Below are positions 1-9,372 of a stretch of 64,000 bases of DNA, in pieces; the stretch's first letter is position 1; each line of letters starts with the position of its first letter. The translations under genes and the position numbers were made by a program. This DNA is from Agrobacterium fabrum str. C58 (GTDB lineage: Bacteria; Pseudomonadota; Alphaproteobacteria; Rhizobiales; Rhizobiaceae), in assembly GCF_000092025.1 (NCBI RefSeq), contig NC_003063.2, forward strand, positions 1,169,001 to 1,233,000, written 5' to 3'. The notes below the pieces were generated by a model. The model searched no databases, was not told the origin of the DNA, and saw only the letters and a program-made list of their open reading frames with translations.

Positions 1-196
1 GAACACGCGGATCGATGGCGGCAATCGCCTCCACGAACGTGATGGTATCGTCAGCGGAACGGTCGTCTACAACGATCACCTCCAGCGTCACCCCCCGCTG
101 GTCGAGCGCGCTTTGAACGGCGGCTTCGATCGTATCGGCGGCATTATAGGCGGCGATGACGAAGCTGATATCGGGTGGCGAGGCAAGATTCTCCAT
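1..196 (-). CDS. exoO: Succinoglycan glucosyltransferase ExoO, N-terminal part
   Basis: The first ~65 codons of a family 2 glycosyltransferase run off the left edge of the window. The visible start is MENLASPPDISFVIAAYN, followed by a GT-A nucleotide-binding strand ending in VVDDRS. ExoO in Sinorhizobium adds a glucose to the growing lipid-linked succinoglycan octasaccharide at the inner membrane. The ATG at 196-194 overlaps the exoM stop as TGATG, so it is translationally coupled. The name rests on position (exoH-K-L-A-M-O order) more than on the short sequence; another GT2 is possible but unlikely. Confidence 0.8.
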   Translation of the reverse strand, partial: MENLASPPDISFVIAAYNAADTIEAAVQSALDQRGVTLEVIVVDDRSADDTITFVEAIAAIDPRV

Positions 197-1140
197 CAGG
201 TCGCCTCCACCGCACCATATTGGCGGATTTCACGCACCCCGAAGGCGCCGCTCATCGAGCCCATATGCAACGCGCCACGCAGCGCATAACGATTGCGGCG
301 CACGGCGTTGAAACCGTTCAGCGCGGCAAAGACGCCGCAATAAAGCGCCTTCGAGCCGGCCTTCAGTACCTGCACCACGCGGCGTGCACCGGGCTTTTTC
401 TCGGCCAGCACGCGGCCATGGGTCTGGCCGGAACGGAAGCGGCGCTTGGCAAGCCACATGAAGCTCGCCCGGTTTTCCGGAACCGGCTCCGACAGCACGG
501 CATCTTCCGCAAAGACGATGCGGCCGCCGGCGGCGTGAAGATGCGAGAAGAAATGCGTGTCCTCGCCGCCGCTCTGGCCGAGCGCCAGGGCGAAGCGCCG
601 GCCCTTCACCGCGGGCGCTTCCATCCTGAGAAGCGTGTTGCAGGTGTAACCGGTGATGATCTCGCCATTCACCCAGACCGGAACGGTCGAGTGGAAATCA
701 CCGCGTTTCATCCAGCCCGGGGCATTGTCCCGGTACACCGCCGTCACGGGGCCTAGAACGGTTTCCGCACCGGTTTCTTCGGCCGTTTCGAGAAGGGCGG
801 TGAGCCAATGTGGCGGGGCGGTTTCGTCATCATCGATGAAGGCGAGGTAATCCGCCTTGCATTCCGACAGGCAGGCATTGCGGGCAATCGAAATATTCGA
901 TTTCGGGCAATGCACATAGGTAATCTCGAACGGGGCGGTTTCGCGCAGGCGATCGACGCTCGCCTTGGCACTCGGCTGCTCGTCATTATCGGCGACGATC
1001 AAGCGAACTTTCACGCCTTCCGGCACGTCCAGCTCGAAGAGTGACAGAAGTGTGGCAACCAGCGCCGGGCGTCTGTAGGTGCAGATGCCGATATCGACGG
1101 TTTTCGAATCATGCGGGAGGGTGACGGTGTTGTCGGTCAT
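196..1140 (-). CDS. exoM: Succinoglycan glucosyltransferase ExoM
   Basis: This 314-residue family 2 glycosyltransferase has the GT-A start VDIGICTYRRP near residue 15, a DxD-type metal/sugar-nucleotide site FIDDDE near residue 100 and a conserved GGED segment around residue 200. ExoM adds the fourth sugar (glucose) of the succinoglycan repeat on undecaprenyl diphosphate at the cytoplasmic face of the membrane. Length agrees with S. meliloti ExoM (about 309). The start codon overlaps the exoA stop as ATGA and the stop overlaps the exoO start, so it lies inside a tightly coupled operon. Function is assigned by family plus synteny. Confidence 0.9.
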   Translation of the reverse strand: MTDNTVTLPHDSKTVDIGICTYRRPALVATLLSLFELDVPEGVKVRLIVADNDEQPSAKASVDRLRETAPFEITYVHCPKSNISIARNACLSECKADYLAFIDDDETAPPHWLTALLETAEETGAETVLGPVTAVYRDNAPGWMKRGDFHSTVPVWVNGEIITGYTCNTLLRMEAPAVKGRRFALALGQSGGEDTHFFSHLHAAGGRIVFAEDAVLSEPVPENRASFMWLAKRRFRSGQTHGRVLAEKKPGARRVVQVLKAGSKALYCGVFAALNGFNAVRRNRYALRGALHMGSMSGAFGVREIRQYGAVEAT

Positions 1141-2135
1141 GAGACAGCCTTTCTTCCCCGGAATTTCAGGAGTTCCAGCCAGAAGCCGGTGGACCAGGCC
1201 AGATGCATCACCATCGCCGAAAAGGCGGCGAGGGGGCCGTATGGGTTTTTCTGACCTATTGCCATCCACAAGCCATAACCCACACATGCGGCGATCCAGA
1301 GGCCGAGCGGAATAAGCGCCGCCCAATGCACGAGCGACAGCAATGCAAGCACGAAGACCGGCAGCACGGCGAGCGGAATCATCTGGCGGATCTTCGGGAT
1401 CGAACGATGTTTCAACAGGTTCTTCGCGCGGCCGCGACCATAGGCGAGATATTGCCTGAAGAGCGGCATGACGCTGGCGCGCGGATAATAGGTCATGCGG
1501 GTCTTGTCGGTCATCCAGATGCGAAAACCGGATTTGCGCAGCCGGAAATCAAGTTCGGCATCCTCGTTATGGCTGAAGCTCTCGTCATAACCGCCGACCG
1601 CATCGAAGGCGGCAATCCGCATCAAGGCGTGGTGGCCATGATCGATCCAGTGACCCTTGGCACCTTCGCGGTGCTTGGAACCACCATTGCCGAGCTTGGA
1701 ATTCTGGGCGATGGCCGTCGCCTTCTGAAACAGGCCGTGGCCGACCGTATCCATGGCGACGACGACGGAATCCGCGCCGGTACGATCGGCATCCTCGATC
1801 AGCCGCTGGCAATAATCATCGGGATAATCGCCATGGGCGTCGATGCGAATGAGGTAGTCGAAATCCTCGCCGAAGGTCGCAACGGCAAGGTTGATGCCGG
1901 CGCTCTGAATGCGCTTCGGATTGGCAAGCAGCGTGACGCGGTCATCCGTCGCTGCGAAGGCGGAAACGATATTGCGGGTTCCATCCGTGCTGCCGCCATC
2001 GGCAACGACGATGCGGAAAAGACGCCCCTGCATCGCGCCGGTGAATTTGACAAGCAGCCCCTCGATCGTCTTTGCCTCATTGAGGCAGGGAATGACGATC
2101 AGCGTTCTGATGCCGGAATGACCAAGACCTTCCAT
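1137..2135 (-). CDS. exoA: Succinoglycan glucosyltransferase ExoA
   Basis: This 332-residue GT2 enzyme begins its catalytic fold with LIVIPCLNEAKTI, then VVADGGSTDGT and an acidic RIDAHGDYP metal site. A hydrophobic C-terminus (about residues 255-300, IPLAVLPVFVLALLSL and onward) suggests membrane association. ExoA adds the first glucose to the galactose-primed lipid carrier in succinoglycan synthesis. I chose the ATG at 2135 because AGGGGG lies 7 bases upstream; in-frame codons further up overlap exoL and lack such a site. It follows exoL by 17 bases and overlaps exoM by four. Length matches S. meliloti ExoA (about 330). Confidence 0.9.
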   Translation of the reverse strand: MEGLGHSGIRTLIVIPCLNEAKTIEGLLVKFTGAMQGRLFRIVVADGGSTDGTRNIVSAFAATDDRVTLLANPKRIQSAGINLAVATFGEDFDYLIRIDAHGDYPDDYCQRLIEDADRTGADSVVVAMDTVGHGLFQKATAIAQNSKLGNGGSKHREGAKGHWIDHGHHALMRIAAFDAVGGYDESFSHNEDAELDFRLRKSGFRIWMTDKTRMTYYPRASVMPLFRQYLAYGRGRAKNLLKHRSIPKIRQMIPLAVLPVFVLALLSLVHWAALIPLGLWIAACVGYGLWMAIGQKNPYGPLAAFSAMVMHLAWSTGFWLELLKFRGRKAVS

Positions 2136-2152
2136 GATTTGCCCCCTACGCA

Positions 2153-3334
2153 CTACACGGGTGAAAACTGCGCTTCACGGGCATGGCCGGAAGCGGATTT
2201 GGAAAGCGAGGACAAGTGCTGCACCAGCTGACGGCAATCGTCGCGGTCCGTCAGCCATTGTTTCCTGTCGATTGCCGAGAGGGTGTTGAAGGCGCCCGCA
2301 TAGGTTTGCGGCGTCATCTGGCCGAACAGGGCGGCGAGATCGTCCGGGCGTGCATGTGACAGGACAAAGCCGATGTCGCGTTTTTCGATGAAACGGGCGG
2401 TTTCCGTGCCGGCAAGCGCAATCGGCAGCGTGCCGTAAAGGCAGCCCTCATAAAGCCGGTTGGGCAGCAGCCAGCTGGAATTCTGGCCCTCCTCGAAAAA
2501 GTCGATCGCCCAGGTGAACTGCACCTCGTTGTAGATGGCGGCAAGATCCTCGGGGTTTTTGTATGGCCCGTGGAAATGCACATGCGGGGCGGCAGCCACG
2601 AAACCGTCGAAATCGGCAAATTCAGAATAGGCCGGCCGGCCGCGCAGGATGATCTCGACCCTGCCTTCCATGCGACGGGCAAAGTCGGCGAGGATTTCGA
2701 GCGATTTGCGGCAGCGAAGTGCGCCGAACCAGCCGATTTTCCAGGGTTCTCCGGGGGCCGGTGCGCGCGGTTGCGGCGTGGCGGCAAAGGTGGCGTCGAG
2801 CGCCAGCACCTTGTTTTCCTGCAAGAGGACGGGAAGGTTAAGGCCGGAGACGGGCTTGAAATAATGCTCCACGAAGGCCGGAGAACTCGTCACCAGCAGC
2901 TTCGCGTCACGGGCGAAATAACGCTGCGCTGCATTCAGCATCTGACCGGGCTTGCCCTTGTTGAGAAGCAGGCGGTGAATGTCGAGACATTCGTAAACCA
3001 GCGCCGGCTGGCCGAAATAGATCGACATGGCCCGCTTTGCCAGCGCCAGCATTTCGAGGTTTCTGGCGAGAATGACGTCAGGGGCCGAAATGCCGCCCAA
3101 TGTCTTGCCCAGAGAGAGGCTGGCTTTCGCAACCGCCGCCATGCGCTGCAGAAACTGTCCGTCGGCGGTTTCCCCGAGCACAACGGGAACGACACCCTCG
3201 ATCTCCGCCAGCCGGTTCTGCCCGCGCCGGAAACCCGCCAGCGTGACCCGCGCCCCGCCCGCAAGCAGGGTCAGCACCCGCCGGCGAATGGCGGGGTCCG
3301 ACAGATCATGCGCGAGATAAAGAACATGGGTCAT
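2153..3334 (-). CDS. exoL: Succinoglycan glucosyltransferase ExoL
   Basis: This 393-residue cytoplasmic glycosyltransferase starts MTHVLYLAHDLSDPAIRRRV, a GT-B-like N-terminus. Mid-protein it has an IGWFGALRCRKSLEIL segment typical of GT4-type enzymes and a C-terminal nucleotide-sugar region (LPNRLYEGCLYGTLPIAL). ExoL adds the third sugar of the succinoglycan repeat. Length is close to S. meliloti ExoL (about 400). It lies 25 bases downstream of exoK and 17 bases upstream of exoA on the same strand. It is unlike the neighbouring GT2 enzymes in fold, as in the reference cluster. Confidence 0.9.
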   Translation of the reverse strand: MTHVLYLAHDLSDPAIRRRVLTLLAGGARVTLAGFRRGQNRLAEIEGVVPVVLGETADGQFLQRMAAVAKASLSLGKTLGGISAPDVILARNLEMLALAKRAMSIYFGQPALVYECLDIHRLLLNKGKPGQMLNAAQRYFARDAKLLVTSSPAFVEHYFKPVSGLNLPVLLQENKVLALDATFAATPQPRAPAPGEPWKIGWFGALRCRKSLEILADFARRMEGRVEIILRGRPAYSEFADFDGFVAAAPHVHFHGPYKNPEDLAAIYNEVQFTWAIDFFEEGQNSSWLLPNRLYEGCLYGTLPIALAGTETARFIEKRDIGFVLSHARPDDLAALFGQMTPQTYAGAFNTLSAIDRKQWLTDRDDCRQLVQHLSSLSKSASGHAREAQFSPV

Positions 3335-3359
3335 ACGGGGTTCCGGTTTTTAAAATCGG

Positions 3360-4151
3360 TTAGTTGAGGGCGCAGGCGATGGATTCCGGGAACTGGCACT
3401 TGTCGCCGAGCGCCGTGAAAGCGAAACGGTCGACGATCATCTGGGTTGCGCCGGTATAAGAAAACTTGCCCATCCAGTCCTTCAGCGTGTCCGTTCCCCA
3501 CAGGCTGAAGAAAATCTTCTGGGCGTTTTGCGGGATTTTCGTCTCGTCCGTCACTTCATGAACGAGCTTGCCATTGACGTAATAACGCAGGCGTTGCGGC
3601 TCCCAGACGAAAGCGTAGTCGTTAAAACCGGCATCGGCGCCGCCTTCCACCGGCACCAGCTTCTCATTGCCGCCCTTGGCGGCAATATACTGGTTGAGCT
3701 GCACCTTGCCGGTATTCTTTCCCAGCACCTCGAAGTCGATTTCATCGTGCGGTTTCTTGTCGGTTGGGCCGATATAGGTGAAGAAGGCCGAGTTCAAGCC
3801 CGAGCCGGTAGCGGCCTTCATGCGGGCCTCATAGGTGCCGTAACGATAACGCCCCTTGGTCTGGATTTCTCCGCAGGCGAAATTGCGCTCACCGGCCTTG
3901 GCCTCCTCGAAACCGAGCGTCAGCTGGCCGTTTTCGACCGTCGCCAGTTTCTTTGACCAAGTGCAATTCTGATGCGCGCCGTTGTTCCAGCCGTCGGAGA
4001 CGTACCAGAAGGATCTGTCCATCTGGTCGAAGTTCTCGATGAAGGACGTGCCATTGTCTTCCTGCGCGTGGATCGGTGCTGCGAAAGCCGTGATCGAGAG
4101 GGCTGCGGCAAGAAAAATGCGTGTCTGAACGCGGGTGACAAATGTTGTCAT
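3360..4151 (-). CDS. exoK: Secreted endo-beta-1,3-1,4-glycanase ExoK (GH16)
   Basis: This 263-residue secreted hydrolase has a signal peptide (basic MTTFVTRVQTR, hydrophobic core, cleavage near IHAQ at residue ~33). The GH16 catalytic motif EIDFEVLG carries nucleophile and acid/base glutamates. ExoK cleaves nascent succinoglycan, lowering its chain length outside the cell. The ATG at 4151 is chosen because AGAGGTGA lies just upstream and the signal peptide then begins properly; longer in-frame starts overlap exoH. It sits 4 bases after exoH. The Trp-rich glycan cleft residues (DRSFWYVSDGWNNG) fit the family. Confidence 0.93.
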   Translation of the reverse strand: MTTFVTRVQTRIFLAAALSITAFAAPIHAQEDNGTSFIENFDQMDRSFWYVSDGWNNGAHQNCTWSKKLATVENGQLTLGFEEAKAGERNFACGEIQTKGRYRYGTYEARMKAATGSGLNSAFFTYIGPTDKKPHDEIDFEVLGKNTGKVQLNQYIAAKGGNEKLVPVEGGADAGFNDYAFVWEPQRLRYYVNGKLVHEVTDETKIPQNAQKIFFSLWGTDTLKDWMGKFSYTGATQMIVDRFAFTALGDKCQFPESIACALN

Positions 4152-4155
4152 TGGT

Positions 4156-5304
4156 TCACCTCTGTCGTTGCGAATAAAGCGTTTCGGATGTGGGCGGGCC
4201 GATGATGGAATTCCGTTTGTTCGCAACATCGGCTTTCGTCCTGCGTTTGCCGTTACGGCTTCCCGTCAGCACGCCATAGATGGCCGGCAGGTATTTGCGG
4301 GTCTGGGCGTTGCTGATCACCAGAATGACGAAGGCGGAAAGCGTCGCGCTGATATAAAAGGCGGGATAGAAGTCCGGGCCACCCTTGTTCCAAACCATCC
4401 ACATGATGACAAGCAACGGGTAATGGGCACAGAATATCCAAAAGCTCAGGCTGCCGGTGTCGGCAAGCCGCTGGCCAAGCCGGCTGCGGATGAGGATCGA
4501 GGAAGAGACCCAGAAACCGAGCGCGCCGAAGACGGCGAGCAGATTGCGCGACATGTTGAGCCAGAAGGTAAATTCCGGGCCGGTGAAATAAAGGCCGGTC
4601 GCCAGCATGGCGGAGGCGGCGAAGGTCAGCGCCATGATCGGCAGGGCATAGGGATCGAGCGCCTTGACATCGACCCGGTGCAGCGCGAGCGCAATGCCGA
4701 GCGAAAAGCTGAAGAGGATGGATTTTTTCTGGACGATGAAGATTGTCAGGTCAGGCATCGCCGTAATGATGAGCAGGATCGCCAGTGTTGGCAGCGCGAA
4801 ACGGCGCATCAGAAAGGCAAGCACGGGCGACAGCAGGATGCAGACGAAGAGATCGCGCAGGAAATACAGCGGCACATTCACCGGCAACTCTTCGAGCGCC
4901 GTTCCGTGGCTGATGATTTCACGCGGGCTGGCGTTCCAGAGATCGGGGAAATAACCCACACCGACATCGAACAACTGCACCAGCAGCACAACGGCAAACA
5001 GCGCACCATTCCACAGCAGGAAGGGTAAAAGCACGGTTTTAGACTTGGAACGGATCGTTGCCGGATAATCGAAACCGCTCATGCCGCGACGAAACAGGAG
5101 GTAACCGGATATCGCGCTGAGACAGGGCACGCCGATACGGAACAGCGCATCGCCCAGGAAAACCCGCAGCCAGTCGAAGAAGCCGTAGAGGCCGAGAAAC
5201 GGGCTTGTCTCGGCATCGTGCGGCACATGCACGAACACGATCCCCGAGATCAACAATATGCGCATCAAATTGATACGGGAGGATAGGTTCTGATCGACAG
5301 TCAC
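4156..5304 (-). CDS. exoH: Succinoglycan succinyltransferase ExoH (acyltransferase 3 family)
   Basis: This is a polytopic membrane acyltransferase with about ten hydrophobic segments. It starts near SSRINLMRILLISGIVFVHV, whose R-x-x-H-like N-terminal helix is typical of acyltransferase family 3. ExoH adds the succinyl group to succinoglycan, a decoration needed for low-molecular-weight forms. The proposed start is a GTG at 5304 with AGGGG eight bases upstream, giving 382 residues (S. meliloti about 370); an in-frame opening extends up to 5466, so the start is not certain. It heads the exoH-K-L-A-M-O run; no exoI separates it from exoT. Confidence 0.85.
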   Translation of the reverse strand: MTVDQNLSSRINLMRILLISGIVFVHVPHDAETSPFLGLYGFFDWLRVFLGDALFRIGVPCLSAISGYLLFRRGMSGFDYPATIRSKSKTVLLPFLLWNGALFAVVLLVQLFDVGVGYFPDLWNASPREIISHGTALEELPVNVPLYFLRDLFVCILLSPVLAFLMRRFALPTLAILLIITAMPDLTIFIVQKKSILFSFSLGIALALHRVDVKALDPYALPIMALTFAASAMLATGLYFTGPEFTFWLNMSRNLLAVFGALGFWVSSSILIRSRLGQRLADTGSLSFWIFCAHYPLLVIMWMVWNKGGPDFYPAFYISATLSAFVILVISNAQTRKYLPAIYGVLTGSRNGKRRTKADVANKRNSIIGPPTSETLYSQRQR

Positions 5305-5675
5305 ATCAGTCACCCCTATTTGGCGGCGTCTCCCCACGCCGCGTTGCAACCAGAGCGAACTTGCGCCCGCACTGGAAAGTCTGGTTTCGACTTTGGGATA
5401 AAATGTGGCGACGCGGGAAAAACACAAGCTTAGATTTTGCGGGTGAATGTCTGGCGTTTTAGCCATTCCTGTTGGGGGTGAAGAGCAAGTAAATGAAATA
5501 AAACAACTTTTCTGAAATTCGGCCGTCGTTAAAAATCTCTGAACTGTGTGGATTTGTCATTTGTCGTGATGTTGCACTGCAAAAACAGCAGTGTCCGGCC
5601 TTGCTGCGGCAGAGGCAAGCGCCGCGGCAAGGACCGGTTAACGGCGGAAATGAGGCGTACTTCCCGAGGAAATTT
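5305..5675 (-). promoter_or_regulatory. Non-coding gap upstream of exoH; likely exoHKLAMO promoter region
   Basis: These 371 bases lie between the exoT stop and the chosen exoH start. They occupy the place of exoI in Sinorhizobium, but I see no nuclease-like reading frame. The minus strand holds an AT-rich stretch (about 5490-5520) suited to a promoter or MucR-type binding. A long imperfect hairpin (CCTTGCTGCGG pairing with CCGCGGCAAGG, about 5595-5637) could end exoT transcription. No precise promoter could be fixed. Confidence 0.4.
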
Positions 5676-7154
5676 CTAACCTTGGGTTGCGGTATCGCGC
5701 ATGCGCCGTGATTTCACCATCCCAAGGATTTTTCCCAGCAGCGCCCTTTCGGTCAGCAGGATCAGGACGCCATAGATAACGCCACCCGCGGCGGCACCGA
5801 CAAGGACCTGAAGGGTGGCGCTCGGAATATGACCGGAAAGGGCATGAAGCAGATAACGTACCGCAACGGCCATGATCAGCGCCGCGATCATCGGCCTGCT
5901 GCTGACATAGAGGCCGCGGAAAAACGGTGTATCGCTTGCCTTGAACACGGCCCAGGAATAGGCGACCAAAGTCACCGCATTGACGATGCAGAGCCACACC
6001 ATAGCGTCGATCAGCGTGCCATAAAGGGCGGCAAGCCACACCGCAACCGTGGTGACGATGGCGCGGACCGTCGCGGACCAGAACAGCACACGGCCGTACC
6101 CAGCGCCTTTGAGATAGGGGATGAAGGTGCTGCAGGGCGTGAGAATGGCCTTGGAAAGGGCAAGAAGACCGAGAACCGGCCAGGCATAAGCCCAGTTCTG
6201 CCCGAAGATCACGAGCATGGCCGGCTCGGCGACGGCCCAGAGGCCGAACATCATCGGCGCGAGCAGTACGGTCAGCACCTGCGTGCTGAACATCAGGGCA
6301 TCGCGGCGGCGCTGGGGATCGTCCATCATACGGCTGAAGGCCGGAAACAGAACGCCCATGACGGCCGACAGAACCACCTGATTGGGGATGCTCGCAAAAC
6401 GGTTGGAGGCGGAATAGGCGCCGGCATCGGCAAGACCGAGATGCCTGGCGATGACCACCATCGGCGACTGGAAGGTAACGAAATTAGCGATTTCCGAGCC
6501 CATCAGCCCGGAACTGAAGCCGAGAAGCGGCACCAGTCGGCGCGGTTTCATGACGAAACGCGGGCAATAGCGCGAGACGGCGTAAAGACCGACAAGCCGG
6601 ATGAGGGCCGCGGCAAAAAGCTGGATGATAAGCGCCCAGACGCCGAAGCCGAGAAGCGCCAGAGCCACCGCCACCACCGCCGCAATGCTTTCCGAAGCCA
6701 TGCTCCAGAGCGCGTCCTTGCTGAAGTTCATCCGCCGGGCCAAGAGCGAATAGGCGACATCGCCGGCCAGCTGCAATGGAATGAGGAAGGCCATGATGCG
6801 CAGCAGGTAGGCGCTTTCCACCGCGCCCAGCAGCCCGCCGAAAAATTCCGCGAAGATGTAGAGCACGGCGGCCATGGTGCAGGAGATCGCCAGATTGGCC
6901 CAGAAGACGGTATGGATCGTATCCATATCCTCTTCCTTCTCGACGATCAGCGCAGAGGTCAGTCCCGCGCCGGCAATCATGGTCAGGAACTGTACAACCG
7001 TTAGTCCTACCGCCACCACCCCGAACTCTTCCGGAGAGAGGAGACGTGCGAGGATGGGGACCGTGACAAACTTAAGCCCGAATGTCCCTGTTTTTGATAA
7101 AACGCTCCAGCCGACATTCGTGGTGATGGTCTTTACATTTGGCGCTGGGGGCAT
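5676..7154 (-). CDS. exoT: Succinoglycan repeat-unit flippase ExoT (Wzx/PST family)
   Basis: This 492-residue polytopic protein has about 12-14 hydrophobic helices. It starts with the polysaccharide-transporter signature region (NVGWSVLSKTGTFGLKFVTV, then LARLLSPEEFGVVAVG). ExoT-type proteins flip lipid-linked saccharides or export low-molecular-weight succinoglycan across the inner membrane. The frame is open far upstream into exoW on the other strand, so I place the start at the ATG at 7154, which gives the S. meliloti length (494) and leaves a 117-base divergent promoter region with exoW. A second ATG at 7214 is possible. Confidence 0.9.
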   Translation of the reverse strand: MPPAPNVKTITTNVGWSVLSKTGTFGLKFVTVPILARLLSPEEFGVVAVGLTVVQFLTMIAGAGLTSALIVEKEEDMDTIHTVFWANLAISCTMAAVLYIFAEFFGGLLGAVESAYLLRIMAFLIPLQLAGDVAYSLLARRMNFSKDALWSMASESIAAVVAVALALLGFGVWALIIQLFAAALIRLVGLYAVSRYCPRFVMKPRRLVPLLGFSSGLMGSEIANFVTFQSPMVVIARHLGLADAGAYSASNRFASIPNQVVLSAVMGVLFPAFSRMMDDPQRRRDALMFSTQVLTVLLAPMMFGLWAVAEPAMLVIFGQNWAYAWPVLGLLALSKAILTPCSTFIPYLKGAGYGRVLFWSATVRAIVTTVAVWLAALYGTLIDAMVWLCIVNAVTLVAYSWAVFKASDTPFFRGLYVSSRPMIAALIMAVAVRYLLHALSGHIPSATLQVLVGAAAGGVIYGVLILLTERALLGKILGMVKSRRMRDTATQG

Positions 7155-7271
7155 ACAAGCATCCTGTTTCTGGAGGCCGGCGGGAGGAAGCCGGTTGGGA
7201 GTTGCCGATACCATCGGGGCCGCTTTTAGGATCGGGCCCGACACTTCTTGATCAACGCAAGGGGCGAAACA

Positions 7272-8237
7272 ATGGCAAGATTTACTGTCGTCATTCCCTA
7301 CTACCAAAAGCAGCACGGTGTCTTGGGACGTGCACTCGCATCGGTTTTTGCGCAGACTTACCAGGACTTCGATCTTGTCATCGTCGATGACGAATCGCCA
7401 TACCCGATCGATCAGGAGCTTGCGGAAATTTCGCAGGAACAGAAAGACCGGATTGTTGTCATTAAGCAGGCCAATGCCGGTCCGGGCGGTGCGCGCAACA
7501 CGGGTCTCGACCATGTGCCTGATGGCACAGACTATGTCGCCTTTCTCGATTCCGACGATATGTGGACCCCCGATCATCTGCGCAATGCCGCCTTCGCGCT
7601 TAACACCTATGGCGGCGAATGCTACTGGGCATCCATGCAGGCAAGTGACGAATTTTATTATCATTTCGCCATTTCCGAGCTGGAGAAGAATGAGGGTGCG
7701 GCACGACTTTCCGAGAAACCGCTGGTGATCGAACTGCCGGATCTCGCAAGCGTCATGCTGCGCAACTGGAGCTTCCTGCATCTCTCCTGCATGGTGATCG
7801 GCCGTCCTCTTTTCGAGAAGATCCGCTTCGATCCAGCGCTCAGACTGGCGGCCGAAGATGTGCTGTTTTTCTGTGATTCCATCCTCGCATCGAAGCGCAC
7901 GCTGCTGTGTGACGATGCCGGCGCGATGCGCGGGATGGGCGTCAACATCTTTCACAGCATCGACAATACCTCGCCGGAATTCCTGCGCCAGCAGTTCAAT
8001 ACCTGGGTGGCGCTCGATACGCTGGAGGGGCGTTTTTCACGCCGGCCGGCCGATGTGGCCTCGATTGCTTCCTATAAAAACACCGCCCGCAAACAGGCGC
8101 TGTGGAGCCAGGCCGGCAATCTGAAACGGCGCAGGGCACCTCAATTCGGGCTGCTGTTCAAATGGGCGATGCGTGATCCCGCACTGCTGCGTGCCGCTTT
8201 CGAGCTCGGTGCAGGAAAAATCGTCCGCTCGAGATGA
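7272..8237 (+). CDS. exoW: Succinoglycan glucosyltransferase ExoW
   Basis: This 321-residue GT2 enzyme has the N-terminal strand FTVVIPYYQKQHGVLGRAL, DLVIVDDESPYPI and the DxD site FLDSDDMW near residue 95. ExoW adds the last (seventh) glucose of the succinoglycan side chain, the residue that ExoV then decorates. The ATG at 7272 has AAGGGGCG seven bases upstream; an earlier in-frame codon at 7248 lacks one. It is transcribed divergently from exoT and is followed after 51 bases by exoV, so the two probably form one operon. Length agrees with S. meliloti ExoW (about 319). Confidence 0.9.
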   Translation: MARFTVVIPYYQKQHGVLGRALASVFAQTYQDFDLVIVDDESPYPIDQELAEISQEQKDRIVVIKQANAGPGGARNTGLDHVPDGTDYVAFLDSDDMWTPDHLRNAAFALNTYGGECYWASMQASDEFYYHFAISELEKNEGAARLSEKPLVIELPDLASVMLRNWSFLHLSCMVIGRPLFEKIRFDPALRLAAEDVLFFCDSILASKRTLLCDDAGAMRGMGVNIFHSIDNTSPEFLRQQFNTWVALDTLEGRFSRRPADVASIASYKNTARKQALWSQAGNLKRRRAPQFGLLFKWAMRDPALLRAAFELGAGKIVRSR

Positions 8238-8288
8238 GCGAATTCTCGCCCGCAAGAATTTATATGTTTTTTACCCAGGAGTGACCTC

Positions 8289-9257
8289 ATGAAACCTTAC
8301 CACTGGGAATCGCATCATGGCAATTTTGGTGACGATCTCAACCTGTGGCTGTGGGATTTTCTGCTCCCCGGCCTTCGCGATGTGCATGACGACGTCATGC
8401 TGGTCGGCGTCGGCACTGTCCTGAACGATGTTCTTTTGCCCGGAAAACAGCGCAAGCTGGTGATCGGCAGCGGTTATGGTTATGGCGCGGTGCCAGATAC
8501 CAGCACCGAGTTCTGGGACATTCGCTGCGTGCGGGGCGAAAAAACCGCGGCGAAGCTCGGGCTCGCGCCCGAAAAGGGCATTGTCGATCCGGCCGTTATG
8601 GTCACCGAGATGCCAGACTTCAAAGGTCTGCCCAAGCTTTACAGGAAGACCTTCGTTCCCCATTGGGAATCGGCGGAATTCGGCATGTGGGAAACCGTGT
8701 GCGAACCGGCGGGGCTGACCTATCTCGACCCGCGGGGCGAGGCGAAAGCGGTCATCCGTGCCATCGCCCAGTCGGAATTCATCGTGGCCGAATCCATGCA
8801 CGGCGCAATCCTTGCCGATGCCTTCCGCGTGCCGTGGGTTGCGGTCAGCACCTCGCCGTCGATCAACAGCTTCAAATGGAGCGACTGGGCCGGCAGCGTG
8901 GGTGTCGACTATCAGCCGCGTTATGTTCCGGTCTCCACCCGCGCCGAGGCCGCGAAAAAAGGCTCGCGTTTCTGGGGCATGAGTTTCCCCTCGCCGTCAG
9001 CCCCCGTTGTCGCCGAGGCCGGTTCTGCCCAAGCGCATAGAAGCCCGGCGCATGAGGGTGACGTGCTGGTGCGGCCACAGGAAACGCAACCCCGGTCATT
9101 GCGCAAACTGGCCAAGCAGGTACTGGCCGCGCCTTCCACGCTGGCACTCTGGCAGGCAAGCCGCGCGGAACCGCGCCTCAGCCCGGATGGCCGGCTGGAG
9201 GAGCGCAAGGAGCGTTTCGCCGCCGTTCTGGAAACGGTGAAGCGGGATTATCTTTGA
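8289..9257 (+). CDS. exoV: Succinoglycan pyruvyltransferase ExoV
   Basis: This 322-residue protein begins MKPYHWESHHGNFGDDLN, the polysaccharide pyruvyl transferase signature (NFGDDL). It has a second family region FIVAESMHGAILADAF near residue 165. ExoV transfers pyruvate from PEP as a ketal onto the terminal glucose of the repeat, a step needed for polymerisation and export. AGGAG lies seven bases before the ATG. It follows exoW in the same direction and converges on exoU across a repeat-bearing gap. The C-terminal ~80 residues are low in complexity and weakly conserved. Confidence 0.9.
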   Translation: MKPYHWESHHGNFGDDLNLWLWDFLLPGLRDVHDDVMLVGVGTVLNDVLLPGKQRKLVIGSGYGYGAVPDTSTEFWDIRCVRGEKTAAKLGLAPEKGIVDPAVMVTEMPDFKGLPKLYRKTFVPHWESAEFGMWETVCEPAGLTYLDPRGEAKAVIRAIAQSEFIVAESMHGAILADAFRVPWVAVSTSPSINSFKWSDWAGSVGVDYQPRYVPVSTRAEAAKKGSRFWGMSFPSPSAPVVAEAGSAQAHRSPAHEGDVLVRPQETQPRSLRKLAKQVLAAPSTLALWQASRAEPRLSPDGRLEERKERFAAVLETVKRDYL

Positions 9258-9372
9258 GGGTGAAGGCCATAGATGCGGCAGAGAACTTTTTGCCGCCTTC
9301 GCGCTTGGGGACGCCGTTCTCTAACGTCTCTGTCGTCATTGCTCGCAATGCCGTTCATGCCAATTGCGCCGA

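Noticed and set aside
5829..7004. A 391-codon plus-strand open frame
   Set aside because: It is antisense to exoT; low-complexity Gly/Arg/His composition and no ribosome-binding site.
7155..7955. Upstream extension of the exoT frame to 759 codons
   Set aside because: It overlaps exoW on the other strand and goes beyond the usual exoT length; the start at 7154 gives the family length.
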